Translations under genes and position numbers: made by a program | The notes under the pieces: model-generated | What the model was told of the DNA's origin: nothing | Database searches by the model: none | What the model saw: the letters and a program-made list of their open reading frames with translations, nothing else | Assembly: GCA_964396965.1 (NCBI GenBank) | Contig: CAYNGD010000007.1 | Coordinates: 25,520-89,519, forward strand | Source: JABMRW01 sp964396965 | GTDB lineage: Bacteria > Chloroflexota > Dehalococcoidia > Dehalococcoidales > BS750m-G39 | Length of the DNA stretch: 64,000 bases | Direction of reading: 5' to 3' | In this document: positions 15,875 through 24,382 of the stretch, one piece after another | How positions within the stretch are numbered: the first letter of the stretch is position 1 | Layout of the letters: each line of letters opens with the position of its first letter

Positions 15875-17089
15875 CTATGCGCTCCTTAGGTTCCGTATAA
15901 TCTCCCCAAGGTTCGGCCTTTTGCCGTACATCAGCACATAAGCCCTCAGCAGCCTGGCGGCCAGCAACAGTCCCCCGACGATGGATAACGCCAGCACGGC
16001 TGTACTGACGGCCAGCTGCCATACCGGCACGCCGGCCAAACCAAGCCTCAGCATGGTTACGACCGGCGCGGTGAAGGGGAAAATATTGAAAGCAATCCAG
16101 ACCGGACTGTTGGGGAAGAGGAGGAGCAGGGAGATAAACCAGAATGGGGCAAAGTTGAAAACGGTATATATCGCGGCTATTCCCTGCGCTTCCTGGACAG
16201 TGGAGGTTACCGCGGCGACACTGGCCGACAGGACGGCGAATAATGAGTAGCCCAGGACAAAGTAGATTACCCCCAGAACCCAGAAGCTGGCCGGTATCTG
16301 TATAGCGCTGACCACACCCCCGATAGCGGTAGAGGCCAGGTTAAGCAGGAGCGGGAACGAGATGACCCAGACGACCACCTGTACCAGCCCGGCGGCGCCG
16401 AGTCCCAAAACCTTGCCGGCGAGTAACTGCCGGGTCGAGACCGAGGACAATAATATCTCCATCAGTCGGTTCTCTTTCTCCTCGCTGAGGCTCTGCAACA
16501 CGTAGGTGGAAGTGAAAATAAGGGAGAGGGCGAGCAGAAAACTGAAAACACCGGGAACGATGAAACTGGCGTACCCCCCCTGCTGGGGCGCCACCGCTCC
16601 GGTTGAGGTAAGCGTGGTGGTGGCCAGATGCAGGGGCGTCTCCACCCTGGTAATAACGTCGGCGGCTACCTTCCCCCCGAGCAGGTTACTCGAGATGAAA
16701 TTCTTGATGGCGGCGGTAGTGGCGTCGGGCGGGGCCAGCTCTCTCTGCGTGACGTACCGGTTGATTACTCCCGTCGAGATAAAGTCCGGCGGGACGACGA
16801 AATATTCCTTAATATCCTTGTTAATCAAGGCCTGCTTGGCCGCTTCCGGGCTGTCGAAGCTGACCAGGGTTATGTTCCCCTGGGTGGTGAACTGGTCGAG
16901 GCCGCCGACCTCATCGACGTAGCCGATTCTGGTCACTTCCGGTGGAGGTTTAGTAACTCCTGAGACGATATGCTGAACTCCTATTGCCAGCAGGGCGATA
17001 ACCGGCAGGGAGAGGGCCAGGACGATAAATCCGGTCCTTCTTATGGTGCGCAGGAACTCCTGCCTGACTATCAAAAAAGTCTTATTCAT
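15875..17089 (-). CDS. ABC-2 type (NatB-like) transporter permease
   Basis: 404 residues. One N-terminal membrane segment (GFIVLALSLPVIALLAIGV) is followed by a large extracytoplasmic domain (about residues 45-180) with the YVDEVGGL and FVVPPDF motifs of NatB permeases. Then come five or six membrane segments, with the cytoplasmic SLSEEKENRLMEILLSSVSTRQLLAGK motif. It overlaps the ATPase gene by eight bases. NatAB-type systems export sodium or peptides in Bacillus; the substrate here is not known. Confidence 0.9.
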   Translation of the reverse strand: MNKTFLIVRQEFLRTIRRTGFIVLALSLPVIALLAIGVQHIVSGVTKPPPEVTRIGYVDEVGGLDQFTTQGNITLVSFDSPEAAKQALINKDIKEYFVVPPDFISTGVINRYVTQRELAPPDATTAAIKNFISSNLLGGKVAADVITRVETPLHLATTTLTSTGAVAPQQGGYASFIVPGVFSFLLALSLIFTSTYVLQSLSEEKENRLMEILLSSVSTRQLLAGKVLGLGAAGLVQVVVWVISFPLLLNLASTAIGGVVSAIQIPASFWVLGVIYFVLGYSLFAVLSASVAAVTSTVQEAQGIAAIYTVFNFAPFWFISLLLLFPNSPVWIAFNIFPFTAPVVTMLRLGLAGVPVWQLAVSTAVLALSIVGGLLLAARLLRAYVLMYGKRPNLGEIIRNLRSA

Positions 17090-17978
17090 GGTTCTTACCC
17101 GCCACCTTCAGGAATATTTCGTTCAGTGAGGGAGTGGCCACCTCGAAGCGATTGATGGTTAGGCCGGCACCGGCCAACCGTTCCAAGACCTGCTGGGGGG
17201 TCGTAGTTCTATCCAGGACCAGCTCAAGGTAGCCCTTGTGGGCCCTCTTTTTGGCAACTCCCGGTATCTGCCCCAGCTCGCCTTCCAAATCGACAATGAC
17301 CGAGTTGCTTCTATATTTCGACTTGATTTCGGTGAGGTTCCCGTAGAGAACAGCGCGTCCGTTGTCTATCATCAGTATGCGGTCGCAGAGTTCCTCAACC
17401 TGGTTCATCTGGTGTGTGCTCAGGATTACCGCTTTGCCTTTATTCCGCAAGTCCATGACCATGCTTTTCAGCAACTCGGTGTTGACCGGGTCGAGGGCAG
17501 AAAATGGCTCGTCCAGAATCACCAGTTCCGGGTCATGGATGATGGTGACAATGAACTGAATAATCTGCCCCATACCTTTGCTCAATTCATCAATCTTCTT
17601 TCCCCTCTGGGGGAGCATGCCTGTCTCCTTGAGCAGCTCGTCAGCCTTTGCCTCGATGGAATGCCTTTTCATGCCCTTGAGAGAGGCAAGGTAGATGATG
17701 GAATCGATGACCCTCAGCTTTTTATACAGCCCTCTTTCCTCGGGCAGATAGCCGAGCCTGCTCTTGCTGGCTTCACTCAACTTTTGGTCGAGGATGGTCA
17801 CCTCGCCCGAGTCCGGCTTGATAATGTCCATCATCATCCTGATGGTGGTGGTCTTGCCGGCGCCGTTAGGCCCAATCAGACCGAATATCTCACCCTGGGC
17901 CACCGAGAAAGACAGGTCGTTAACGGCGACCTTATCCGCGAAGGACTTGACTATATGGCTGACTTCAACTGCGGGCAT
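17082..17978 (-). CDS. ABC transporter ATP-binding protein (NatA-like)
   Basis: 298 residues. Walker A is GPNGAGKTTT, the signature is ELSKGMGQIIQFIV (a deviation from the usual LSGG), Walker B is LVILDEPFSALDP, and the H-loop is STHQMNQVEE. A C-terminal DUF4162 domain is present. It forms a two-gene operon with the permease downstream. On the minus strand a TATAAT lies about 30 bases upstream of the start and may be its promoter. Confidence 0.9.
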   Translation of the reverse strand: MPAVEVSHIVKSFADKVAVNDLSFSVAQGEIFGLIGPNGAGKTTTIRMMMDIIKPDSGEVTILDQKLSEASKSRLGYLPEERGLYKKLRVIDSIIYLASLKGMKRHSIEAKADELLKETGMLPQRGKKIDELSKGMGQIIQFIVTIIHDPELVILDEPFSALDPVNTELLKSMVMDLRNKGKAVILSTHQMNQVEELCDRILMIDNGRAVLYGNLTEIKSKYRSNSVIVDLEGELGQIPGVAKKRAHKGYLELVLDRTTTPQQVLERLAGAGLTINRFEVATPSLNEIFLKVAGKNHE

Positions 17979-18039
17979 AGCCGAAGCACTCTCTACAATT
18001 CTTGGTATTATAGCACAGGCTCCAGAGGGGGAACAATGT

Positions 18040-18915
18040 TCAAGGCTCCTCGCCGCTATCCTCCAGAGGGACCTGCACCGGCGGTTCCCTGAAGGGTAGC
18101 TTCAGAGCCCTTATCATATCGACGGCATTGCGCGGGGCATAGCCCTGCCAGTGGTTGTTAAAAAAGGCAAACAGCAGACTGGCCTTAGTTCCGGCAGTCT
18201 TCACCCCCTCGGCCAGCTCGTCAATTTCTTCCGGTGAATACAGATATTTATAACGTGTCTCGCTATCTCCCTGCCACCACATCTCTCTGTTCCTGCCGTG
18301 AAAGCGGAAATAGGCTATATCCGAGGTCAGCGGTATATCGGCGGAGATTGAAGACCGGAACTTGGGCTCGTCAATCTTTACCCAGGCAACGTTATTATCT
18401 TTTAGAAAGTGGGCGGTGTTCTCGTCGTCGCTCCAGCTCCGGTGCCTCAGCTCAACCGCCAGCCTGTAGTCACTGAAGGTCCTGATCACGGCGCCGAGTA
18501 TCTGCTGCCCGAAACCGTCGTTCTTGAAGCCCGGCGGAAACTGGGCGAGGAGAGCCCCCAGCCTGCCGTATCTGGCCAGCGGCTCGAGGCTGCGCTTGAA
18601 AAGGTCAACGTCGTCCTGAGAGATAGCCGCCACCTCGCCGGTAGCCTCCTGGTACATCCTGGGGTGGGTGAACTTCTGCCAGAGCTTGACGGTGAATAGA
18701 AAACCCCCGGGGACGCGCCTTACCCAGTTATAGACATAGCCGGGGTTGGGCGGCCGGTAGAACGAGCTGTTGATTTCCACCGTGTTGAAGAACCGGCTGT
18801 AGTACTCCAGCTCATTTACCATGCCCGGCGGGTAGAAGCGGCCTTTCCAGCTACCCTCCCCTTTGGGGTAGGACCAGCCGGAGGTGCCGACGTAAATCCT
18901 GGCATCAGGAGGCAT
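18040..18915 (-). CDS. DUF72-family protein
   Basis: About 291 residues from the ATG at 18915; in-frame GTG and TTG codons up to 18936 are alternatives, since a TATAAT lies only 9-15 bases upstream of those. It begins with the DUF72 hallmark IYVGTSGWSYP, followed by the FFNTVEINSSFYRPP, FTVKLWQKFTHP, LLAQFPPGFKND, LAVELRHRSW and YFRFHGRNREMWW blocks. DUF72 proteins adopt a TIM-barrel-like fold; the enzymatic role is not established, although Fe-S or nuclease roles have been suggested for relatives. Confidence 0.9.
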   Translation of the reverse strand: MPPDARIYVGTSGWSYPKGEGSWKGRFYPPGMVNELEYYSRFFNTVEINSSFYRPPNPGYVYNWVRRVPGGFLFTVKLWQKFTHPRMYQEATGEVAAISQDDVDLFKRSLEPLARYGRLGALLAQFPPGFKNDGFGQQILGAVIRTFSDYRLAVELRHRSWSDDENTAHFLKDNNVAWVKIDEPKFRSSISADIPLTSDIAYFRFHGRNREMWWQGDSETRYKYLYSPEEIDELAEGVKTAGTKASLLFAFFNNHWQGYAPRNAVDMIRALKLPFREPPVQVPLEDSGEEP

Positions 18916-18936
18916 GTCTCTCACCACTACCCACAA

Positions 18937-19242
18937 TTATACCCCCAGTAAACGGCGGCTAAAACCCCCAATCAGTTGAACGATTGTTCTAGTATAATGA
19001 TATCCCCCACCCTCCTGTGGCCGGTTTACCCCCTTACAAAACCAGCCCAAAAGAGTTGACAGGAAATTTATTTGGTGCTAATGTTCAATAGCTTGAAACA
19101 GCAGCCCAAATAAACGAAAAGCCGGCTAGAAAGCCCTGCGATATTCCACAGTGTAAGGACAGACCCAGAGTTACAGACCCCCAGGTGGAACTAGTACGTC
19201 CGAAGCAAAGAAAAACAGAAGCCTGAATAACCAGCCGTCCCC
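18937..19242. other. Intergenic region with possible promoter, no gene seen
   Basis: It separates the divergent DUF72 and acyl-CoA ligase genes. It contains GAAC-GATT-GTTC (18979-18990) next to a TATAAT, and a better promoter at 19056-19084. No frame in it resembles a known protein. Confidence 0.4.
19056..19084 (+). promoter_or_regulatory. Possible promoter of the acyl-CoA ligase operon
   Basis: Perfect TTGACA (19056-19061), 17-base spacer ending in TGC (extended -10), then TAATGT (19079-19084). It would give a leader of about 200 bases before the ATG at 19294. Confidence 0.35.
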
Positions 19243-19293
19243 ATGCCCCTCAAGAGCTCATACCTTGCGCTAAAAGTGAGGATAGACAAAAAA

Positions 19294-20895
19294 ATGACAG
19301 CCAAGCTTTTGTTGAGAGAGCTAAGCCGGTATAAAGTGGGCACCTACGCCGATGTTATCTACCGAAACGCCCTCCTGCATCCAGACCGGGAGGCCTTGAT
19401 ATTCGGCTCAGAGAGGGTAACCTTTGCCGCATTCAATGCCAGGGTAAACAGCCTGATACACGCCCTCCAGTCGATGGGGGTTAAGAAGGGGGATGTACTC
19501 GGCGTCCTGTCCTGGAACTGCCTGGACTACATCTATGTCTTCGGGGCGGCCATGAAGGGGGGCTTTATCATCTCGCCCTTCAACTGCCGGCTTCAGGCGG
19601 ATGAGCTGGACTACCTCATTAACAACTCGGAGGCGAACACCCTTTTTGTCGGGCCTGAATTCGTGGAGATGGCCGAACGGCTGCGCCCCCGTCTGCCCGG
19701 GGTCAGGCACTTTGTCTCATTTGAGGGTTCCACCCCCAATATGCTATCCTACCGTGACCTGCTGGCCAATTTTAGTCAAGAGGAGCCTGATGCCCAGGTG
19801 GAGGAGGACGACCCCCTCTATATCTTCTACACCAGCGGCACCACCGGCGTTCCCAAGGGGGCATTATATACCCACCGCTGTGCCATCGACGACGCCCGGA
19901 CCCGCGCTATCGAGATGAGCCTGGAAGCGGGAGACAGGAATATCCTGATGATGCCCCTCTTCCACGTCGGCGGGGCCGACCCCCTCAGGGTCCTGTTTTA
20001 TGTCGGCGGCACCAGCATTATCCTCAGGGATTTCGACCCGGTAAAAGTCTTAAAGGCCATTCAGGATGAGAGGGCTACCGATATCCAGATTGTGGCCACC
20101 CACCTGGCCGCCTTCCTCGCCCTGCCCGATCTCAAAAACTATGATGTCAGTAGCCTGAAGCGAATCTACTATACCAGTTCCCCTATGCCATTGGAGCTGC
20201 TGAAGAGGGGAATAGAAATGTGGGGGTTTATCTTCTGCCAGGGGTACGGCCTGACCGAGACCGGCCCGAACGTCAGCACGCTGCACGAGGAAGAGCACCG
20301 TGTCCTCTACGGGCCGCCTGAAGGGCAGGAGATACTTGCCTCCGCCGGCCAGCCGAATGTTGGGGTTCAGGTCAGGGTGGTGGACAAGGATGATCATGAC
20401 GTTGAAGTCGGGGAAGCGGGAGAGATAATGGTCAAGAGCAAGCAGATGATGGTGGAGTGGTGGCATAAACCGGAGGAGACCCGCCAAACGGTGGTCAACG
20501 GCTGGCTGCACACCGGGGATATTGGCCGCTATGACCAGAGGGGCTATATCTACATTGTGGACAGAAAGAAGGACATGATCTGCTCCGGCGGGGAGAACAT
20601 CTATCCCCGTGAGGTGGAGGAGGTTATCTACCAGCACCCGGCAGTGCTGGAGGCGGCGGTCATCGGTCTCCCCGACCCCTACTGGGTGGAGAAGGTCCAC
20701 GCCGTAGTCAGTCTGAAGAAGGGAGCAAGCCTTACCGCCGAGGAAATTATCAACTTCTGCAAGGGCAAAATAGCCCGCTACAAGGCACCCAAGTCGGTGG
20801 AATTCGTTGAATCCCTGCCCAAGAACCCCTCAGGCAAAATCCTGAAGAAAGAACTGAGGCAGAGCTATCTAGGCAGGCAACCGGAAAAGGGTTAA
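19294..20895 (+). CDS. Long-chain fatty-acid--CoA ligase / AMP-dependent acyl-CoA synthetase
   Basis: 533 residues from the ATG at 19294, preferred because GAGGA precedes it; an ATG at 19243 has no ribosome-binding site. The P-loop is YTSGTTGVPKGALYTH, the A5 region is GYGLTETGP, the ATP motif is GWLHTGDIGRYDQRGY, the hinge is VDRKKDMICSGGENIYPREVE, and the catalytic lysine is in NPSGKILKKEL. It activates a carboxylic acid to its CoA thioester through an adenylate. The enoyl-CoA hydratase gene follows after 33 bases, so the pair probably starts a fatty or aromatic acid beta-oxidation route. Confidence 0.92.
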   Translation: MTAKLLLRELSRYKVGTYADVIYRNALLHPDREALIFGSERVTFAAFNARVNSLIHALQSMGVKKGDVLGVLSWNCLDYIYVFGAAMKGGFIISPFNCRLQADELDYLINNSEANTLFVGPEFVEMAERLRPRLPGVRHFVSFEGSTPNMLSYRDLLANFSQEEPDAQVEEDDPLYIFYTSGTTGVPKGALYTHRCAIDDARTRAIEMSLEAGDRNILMMPLFHVGGADPLRVLFYVGGTSIILRDFDPVKVLKAIQDERATDIQIVATHLAAFLALPDLKNYDVSSLKRIYYTSSPMPLELLKRGIEMWGFIFCQGYGLTETGPNVSTLHEEEHRVLYGPPEGQEILASAGQPNVGVQVRVVDKDDHDVEVGEAGEIMVKSKQMMVEWWHKPEETRQTVVNGWLHTGDIGRYDQRGYIYIVDRKKDMICSGGENIYPREVEEVIYQHPAVLEAAVIGLPDPYWVEKVHAVVSLKKGASLTAEEIINFCKGKIARYKAPKSVEFVESLPKNPSGKILKKELRQSYLGRQPEKG

Positions 20896-20928
20896 TATTT
20901 ACTTCTTGAGACTCAGTGGAGGCGTATC

Positions 20929-21702
20929 ATGGCTATCATTGAATACACCAAGGAAGACAAAATCGCCCTGTTTACCATCAAACGGCCCGAAGCTTTGGGG
21001 GCCTTAAATGTCGAGGGCATGAGACAGCTACAAGACGCCCTCCTTGATTTCCGTGACGATGACAAGCTTCTGGTGGGCATAATCACCGGCACCGGCAACA
21101 AGGCCTTCAGCGCCGGGGTGGATATAAAAGACTATCTGCCCTTTGTCAGAAGTACGGTGGATAAACCGTGGCAAAGGCCGACCGGGATAATACGTGGGCT
21201 GAATATATGGAAGCCGCTTATCGCCGCCTGCAACGGCCTGACCGTAGGCGGCGGCCTGGAGCTGGCCCTGGCCTGTGATATTATGATCGCCTCGAAAAAC
21301 GCTACATTCGGCCTGCCCGAGGTAAGGAACGGCGTCTGCCCGGGGGGCGGCGGCACGCAGAGACTGCCCAGGACTATCCCGAGACGCATCGCCGCCGAGA
21401 TGCTGTTCACCGGCAAAACAATTGACGCCCAGGAGGCCTACCGCATCGGCCTGGCCAACAGGGTGGTGCCTCCAGCCGGGCTTATGAGCGAGGCCAGGAA
21501 GCTGGCTTTAGCTATCTGCCAGAATGCCCCGCTGGCGGTGAGGGCGGTTAAAGAGGCTATGGTCAGGGGCCTGAGCCTGAGCCTTGAGGACGGCCTGCAA
21601 CTTGAGGATGACATCGTAAATTATGTTATGTCAACCAGAGACTTTGAGGAGGGGATCACCGCCTTTAAGGAGAAGAGGAAGCCTAAATTCGAGGGTAGGT
21701 AG
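20929..21702 (+). CDS. Enoyl-CoA hydratase/isomerase (crotonase) family protein
   Basis: 257 residues, normal crotonase length, with GGAGG before the ATG. The oxyanion-hole segments are AFSAGVDIKDYL and NGLTVGGGLELALACDIMIA, and the usual second region is ATFGLPEVRNGVCPGGGGTQRLPR. The first catalytic glutamate of true hydratases (ENG... region) corresponds here to the LPEVRNG segment, and the second to GGGGTQ. The reaction could therefore be hydration or isomerisation. It acts on the product of the CoA ligase upstream or on a downstream intermediate. Confidence 0.9.
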   Translation: MAIIEYTKEDKIALFTIKRPEALGALNVEGMRQLQDALLDFRDDDKLLVGIITGTGNKAFSAGVDIKDYLPFVRSTVDKPWQRPTGIIRGLNIWKPLIAACNGLTVGGGLELALACDIMIASKNATFGLPEVRNGVCPGGGGTQRLPRTIPRRIAAEMLFTGKTIDAQEAYRIGLANRVVPPAGLMSEARKLALAICQNAPLAVRAVKEAMVRGLSLSLEDGLQLEDDIVNYVMSTRDFEEGITAFKEKRKPKFEGR

Positions 21703-21811
21703 CCCGCGGCTTTGTCACAGTTTTGTAACTCTTTTCCGTCGAAATTTATGACTTTTAAACGCCCTGTGATTTAGGATAGTCTGGATAAACCATTAAGACC
21801 GGAGGTAAATC

Positions 21812-22276
21812 GTGAAAAGGGTGCTGATAGCCTACTTCAGTCCGGGCGGTAACACTGAGGAAATGGCCAGCTACATCGCCGAGGGTGTCCGTTTCGGGGG
21901 AGACCAGGCGGTGAACAAGAAGATATCGGAAATAAAGAAGGCGGAGGACCTGGCCGGCTACGACGGCTACATATTCGGCTCGCCCACCTATTCCCTGGAC
22001 GTGCCCGAGCCGATGAAGAAGTTCCTCCTCATGGTAGAGAAGGCGGGGCTAGAGGGGAAGCTGGGGGGCGCCTTCGGTTCCTATACCCACGAAGTTGCCT
22101 ACAAACACGACGACTATGCCCCCGCCATCATCTTCAGTTCCCTGCGGGACGTTGGCAAGATGGAAGCCTTTGAGCTGGGCCCCTTCCACCTGAAGGAAGA
22201 GCTGGTGACCACCCCCGAGGGAATCAAGGCCTGCCAGGACTACGGGAAGACCTTCAGCCAGAAGCTGGCCGGCTGA
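21812..22276 (+). CDS. Flavodoxin-like protein
   Basis: 154 residues from a GTG with GGAGG seven bases upstream. The FMN phosphate loop is AYFSPGGNTEEM, the second FMN loop is FGSPTYSLDVP, and the third is GAFGSYTHE. It is a small soluble electron carrier or flavodoxin-domain oxidoreductase. It stands alone with its own upstream gap, so regulation is probably separate from the acyl-CoA genes. Confidence 0.88.
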   Translation: MKRVLIAYFSPGGNTEEMASYIAEGVRFGGDQAVNKKISEIKKAEDLAGYDGYIFGSPTYSLDVPEPMKKFLLMVEKAGLEGKLGGAFGSYTHEVAYKHDDYAPAIIFSSLRDVGKMEAFELGPFHLKEELVTTPEGIKACQDYGKTFSQKLAG

Positions 22277-22285
22277 AGGTGGGCC

Positions 22286-22519
22286 TCACTTGCCCCCGCC
22301 CCTGAGCTGTTGCCACCTCTCCTCACCGAGGCACTGGCGGGCTGAGGCACACCATTCGATGCAGGAAGGCACCTTCTCCCGGTAGACCTTGGCCCCGCAC
22401 TTGGGACACTTCACCTTCATCTCGTCGGAGAACATCTCGACCTCGGCCCCACAGCCCGGGCACTTATGCAGCGAGACCCGCAGATTACGCATATCCTGAC
22501 CGGGACACCGGTTGTACAT
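22286..22519 (-). CDS. Small zinc-ribbon protein
   Basis: 77 residues from the ATG at 22519, preceded by GGGAGG; longer in-frame starts lack a site. It has CPGCGAEVEMF and CPKCGAKVYRE (CxxC...CxxC zinc ribbon), followed by a cysteine-rich segment CIEWCASARQCLG that could bind a further metal. Similar small proteins are annotated only as phosphohydrolase-associated or hypothetical. The role is unknown. Convergent with the flavodoxin gene, 9 bases apart. Confidence 0.75.
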   Translation of the reverse strand: MYNRCPGQDMRNLRVSLHKCPGCGAEVEMFSDEMKVKCPKCGAKVYREKVPSCIEWCASARQCLGEERWQQLRGGGK

Positions 22520-22583
22520 AAACAACCTCCCTACTAAAAATGATACCACCTATCGGCTCACGGAAACAAGCAAACCATCCCCT

Positions 22584-23513
22584 TTATTCCTCGCCCCGGT
22601 TCTGTTCCGGCGAGATACCGCAGACAAGGCCGGTGGGGCAGCTCTGGCACTCGAGCTGAAGGGTGGTGTGCCTGATATCGAAATCCTGGGCCAGGTGCTG
22701 ATTGACCGCCTCCACAATCTCGGCGCTGCGGCTCACCGTCTGGTCCTCGATGCGCAGGTGAGCGCTCAGGGCGTTCAGGCCCGAGGTAATCGTCCAGATA
22801 TGGATATCGTGCACATCCTGCACCCCGGGGACAGCTTTGATGGCCGCTACCACCTCAACAACCTTGATATTCTGGGGAACGGACTCCAGGAGAATATTTG
22901 ACGATTCCCCGACTATCCGCACCGCCCCCCACAGTATGATGACGCCGATGAGGACGGCGATGATCGGGTCGGCGATATACCACCCCGTGAACAGAATGAT
23001 TACTCCGCCAATAATCACCCCCACCGAGGATATGGTATCCCCGACGATATGCCAGAAGGCGGCTTTTATATTCAAGCTCCGGCGGCTCCTCCTCCTGAGC
23101 AGCAGCACCATGGCCAGGTTGGCTACCAAGCCGATGGTAGCCACCGCTATCATCAGCGGGGTACGCACCTGGGGCGGGTTGAAGAACCGCCAGTATGCCT
23201 CGTAGAAGATAAAGAGTGAGACCAGGACCAGGACGATGCCGTTGGTCAGGGCGGCCATGATTTCGGCGCGATGATAGCCGTAGGTCCTGCTGGCCGTCGC
23301 CGGCCGTCTGGCCAGGGCCATGGCAAAGAGGCTCAGCCCCAGCGCCAGGCCGTCAACCAGCATATGCCCGGCATCGCCGAGAAGGGCCAGGCTGTTGCTC
23401 AGGATGCCGCCGACGACCTCGACCGCCGTAATTACCCCTACGATGACCAGGGTTATCTTCAACGGCTGGCCGCTTTTGTCAGCTAAATGGCTGGCTTCGG
23501 TGTACTGGCTCAT
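22584..23513 (-). CDS. Cation diffusion facilitator (CzcD/ZitB-like) metal efflux protein
   Basis: 309 residues with six membrane segments. The metal site residues are seen in LLGDAGHMLVDGLAL (HxxxD, TM2) and FWHIVGDTISSVG (HxxxD, TM5). The C-terminal cytoplasmic domain has VPGVQDVHDIHIWTITSG. A histidine-rich loop is absent, but the C-terminus ends in ECQSCPTGLVCG, a possible extra metal site. CDF proteins exchange Zn, Co, Cd or Fe for protons and export it. It has no clear operon partner. Confidence 0.92.
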   Translation of the reverse strand: MSQYTEASHLADKSGQPLKITLVIVGVITAVEVVGGILSNSLALLGDAGHMLVDGLALGLSLFAMALARRPATASRTYGYHRAEIMAALTNGIVLVLVSLFIFYEAYWRFFNPPQVRTPLMIAVATIGLVANLAMVLLLRRRSRRSLNIKAAFWHIVGDTISSVGVIIGGVIILFTGWYIADPIIAVLIGVIILWGAVRIVGESSNILLESVPQNIKVVEVVAAIKAVPGVQDVHDIHIWTITSGLNALSAHLRIEDQTVSRSAEIVEAVNQHLAQDFDIRHTTLQLECQSCPTGLVCGISPEQNRGEE

Positions 23514-23597
23514 CTAATACGCTAACATTCTAGTCGGCGGGGGATGAAAAAGTTATAAAATGAGGGAGGAAGAACTTACAAAATTATGACATTTGCC

Positions 23598-23631
23598 AAA
23601 AAAGAAAGGGAAGCCCTAGGGCTTCCCTTTT
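23598..23631 (-). terminator. Rho-independent terminator of the diaphorase operon
   Basis: AAAGGGAAGCCC and GGGCTTCCCTTT (23605-23630) pair perfectly over 12 bases around a two-base centre. On the minus strand the stem is followed by CTTTTTTGG, a clear U tract. It lies about 25 bases after the stop of the HoxU-like gene. Confidence 0.85.
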
Positions 23632-23653
23632 AAATTAGATACCAACCGGCGGT

Positions 23654-24370
23654 TTAAGAAGGGGCCGCCGCCTCCTTTGTCATCATCGCCTCGATTTCAG
23701 CATAGGGTATCTTCACCCTGGGCAGCACCGGTTTGCCGTCGGGCCCCATCTTGATGGCACCGGTGGGGCAGATGAAGACGCAGTCGCCGCAGCCGATGCA
23801 CTCCTCATTAAGCTCATAGGCGTAGAAGGGAGCGGCCACCTCGCGGTAAATACCGCGATTGACCAGGCTTATCGCCGACTTGCCGATTATCTCCTGGCAG
23901 GCCCGGACGCAGAGGCCGCAGAGAATGCAGTCCTGGTCCCCCAGCACGAACCTCGGCTTCTCCACCCCGTACTCCTCGGCCAGCTCCTGTATCCTCCTCA
24001 CGTTGGGGCACCGGGCCAGCATCAGCTCGATTATCCCCTCGCGCAGCTTATTAATCTTCTCGGTGCTGGTCCTGACTATCAGTCCATTTTTCACCGGGTA
24101 GAGGCAGGCGGCGACGAACTTGAACTTACTACCGCCGTCCTCGCTCACCTCGACAGTGCAAAGCCGACAGGCCCCGTAGGGCTTGACCGCCGGATGATTG
24201 CAGAGCGCCGGGATGTTACCGATGCCCTTCATGCGCTGCACCGCCTGAAGGATTGTCTGACCAGCCGAAACGATAACCCCCTTGTCGTCAACAGTCATGT
24301 ATACCGAATGCACCCCATCAGCCTCCCTCACCTCAATAGTGGTCTCGCCATCAATCCATACCTTAGCCAT
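23654..24370 (-). CDS. HoxU/NuoG-N-terminal-like Fe-S subunit of an NADH-oxidising complex
   Basis: 238 residues. An N-terminal 2Fe-2S ferredoxin domain (GQTILQAVQRMKGIGNIPALC, GACRLCTVEV, ACLYPV) is followed by the NuoG-type linker (LREGIIELMLARCPNV) and two 4Fe-4S motifs, CILCGLCVRACQ and CIGCGDCVFICP. This is the size of HoxU, the small diaphorase subunit. It has no H-cluster domain, so it is not a hydrogenase. It is the last gene of a three-gene operon with NuoF- and NuoE-like genes, and AGGAGG precedes the start. It probably relays electrons from the flavin subunit to an unknown partner. Confidence 0.9.
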   Translation of the reverse strand: MAKVWIDGETTIEVREADGVHSVYMTVDDKGVIVSAGQTILQAVQRMKGIGNIPALCNHPAVKPYGACRLCTVEVSEDGGSKFKFVAACLYPVKNGLIVRTSTEKINKLREGIIELMLARCPNVRRIQELAEEYGVEKPRFVLGDQDCILCGLCVRACQEIIGKSAISLVNRGIYREVAAPFYAYELNEECIGCGDCVFICPTGAIKMGPDGKPVLPRVKIPYAEIEAMMTKEAAAPS

Positions 24371-24382
24371 AACACACCTCCT

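Noticed and set aside
19130..19230. Segment resembling rRNA fragments (CTAGTACG) considered as a 23S remnant
   Set aside because: Only a few bases agree and there is no extended rRNA similarity.
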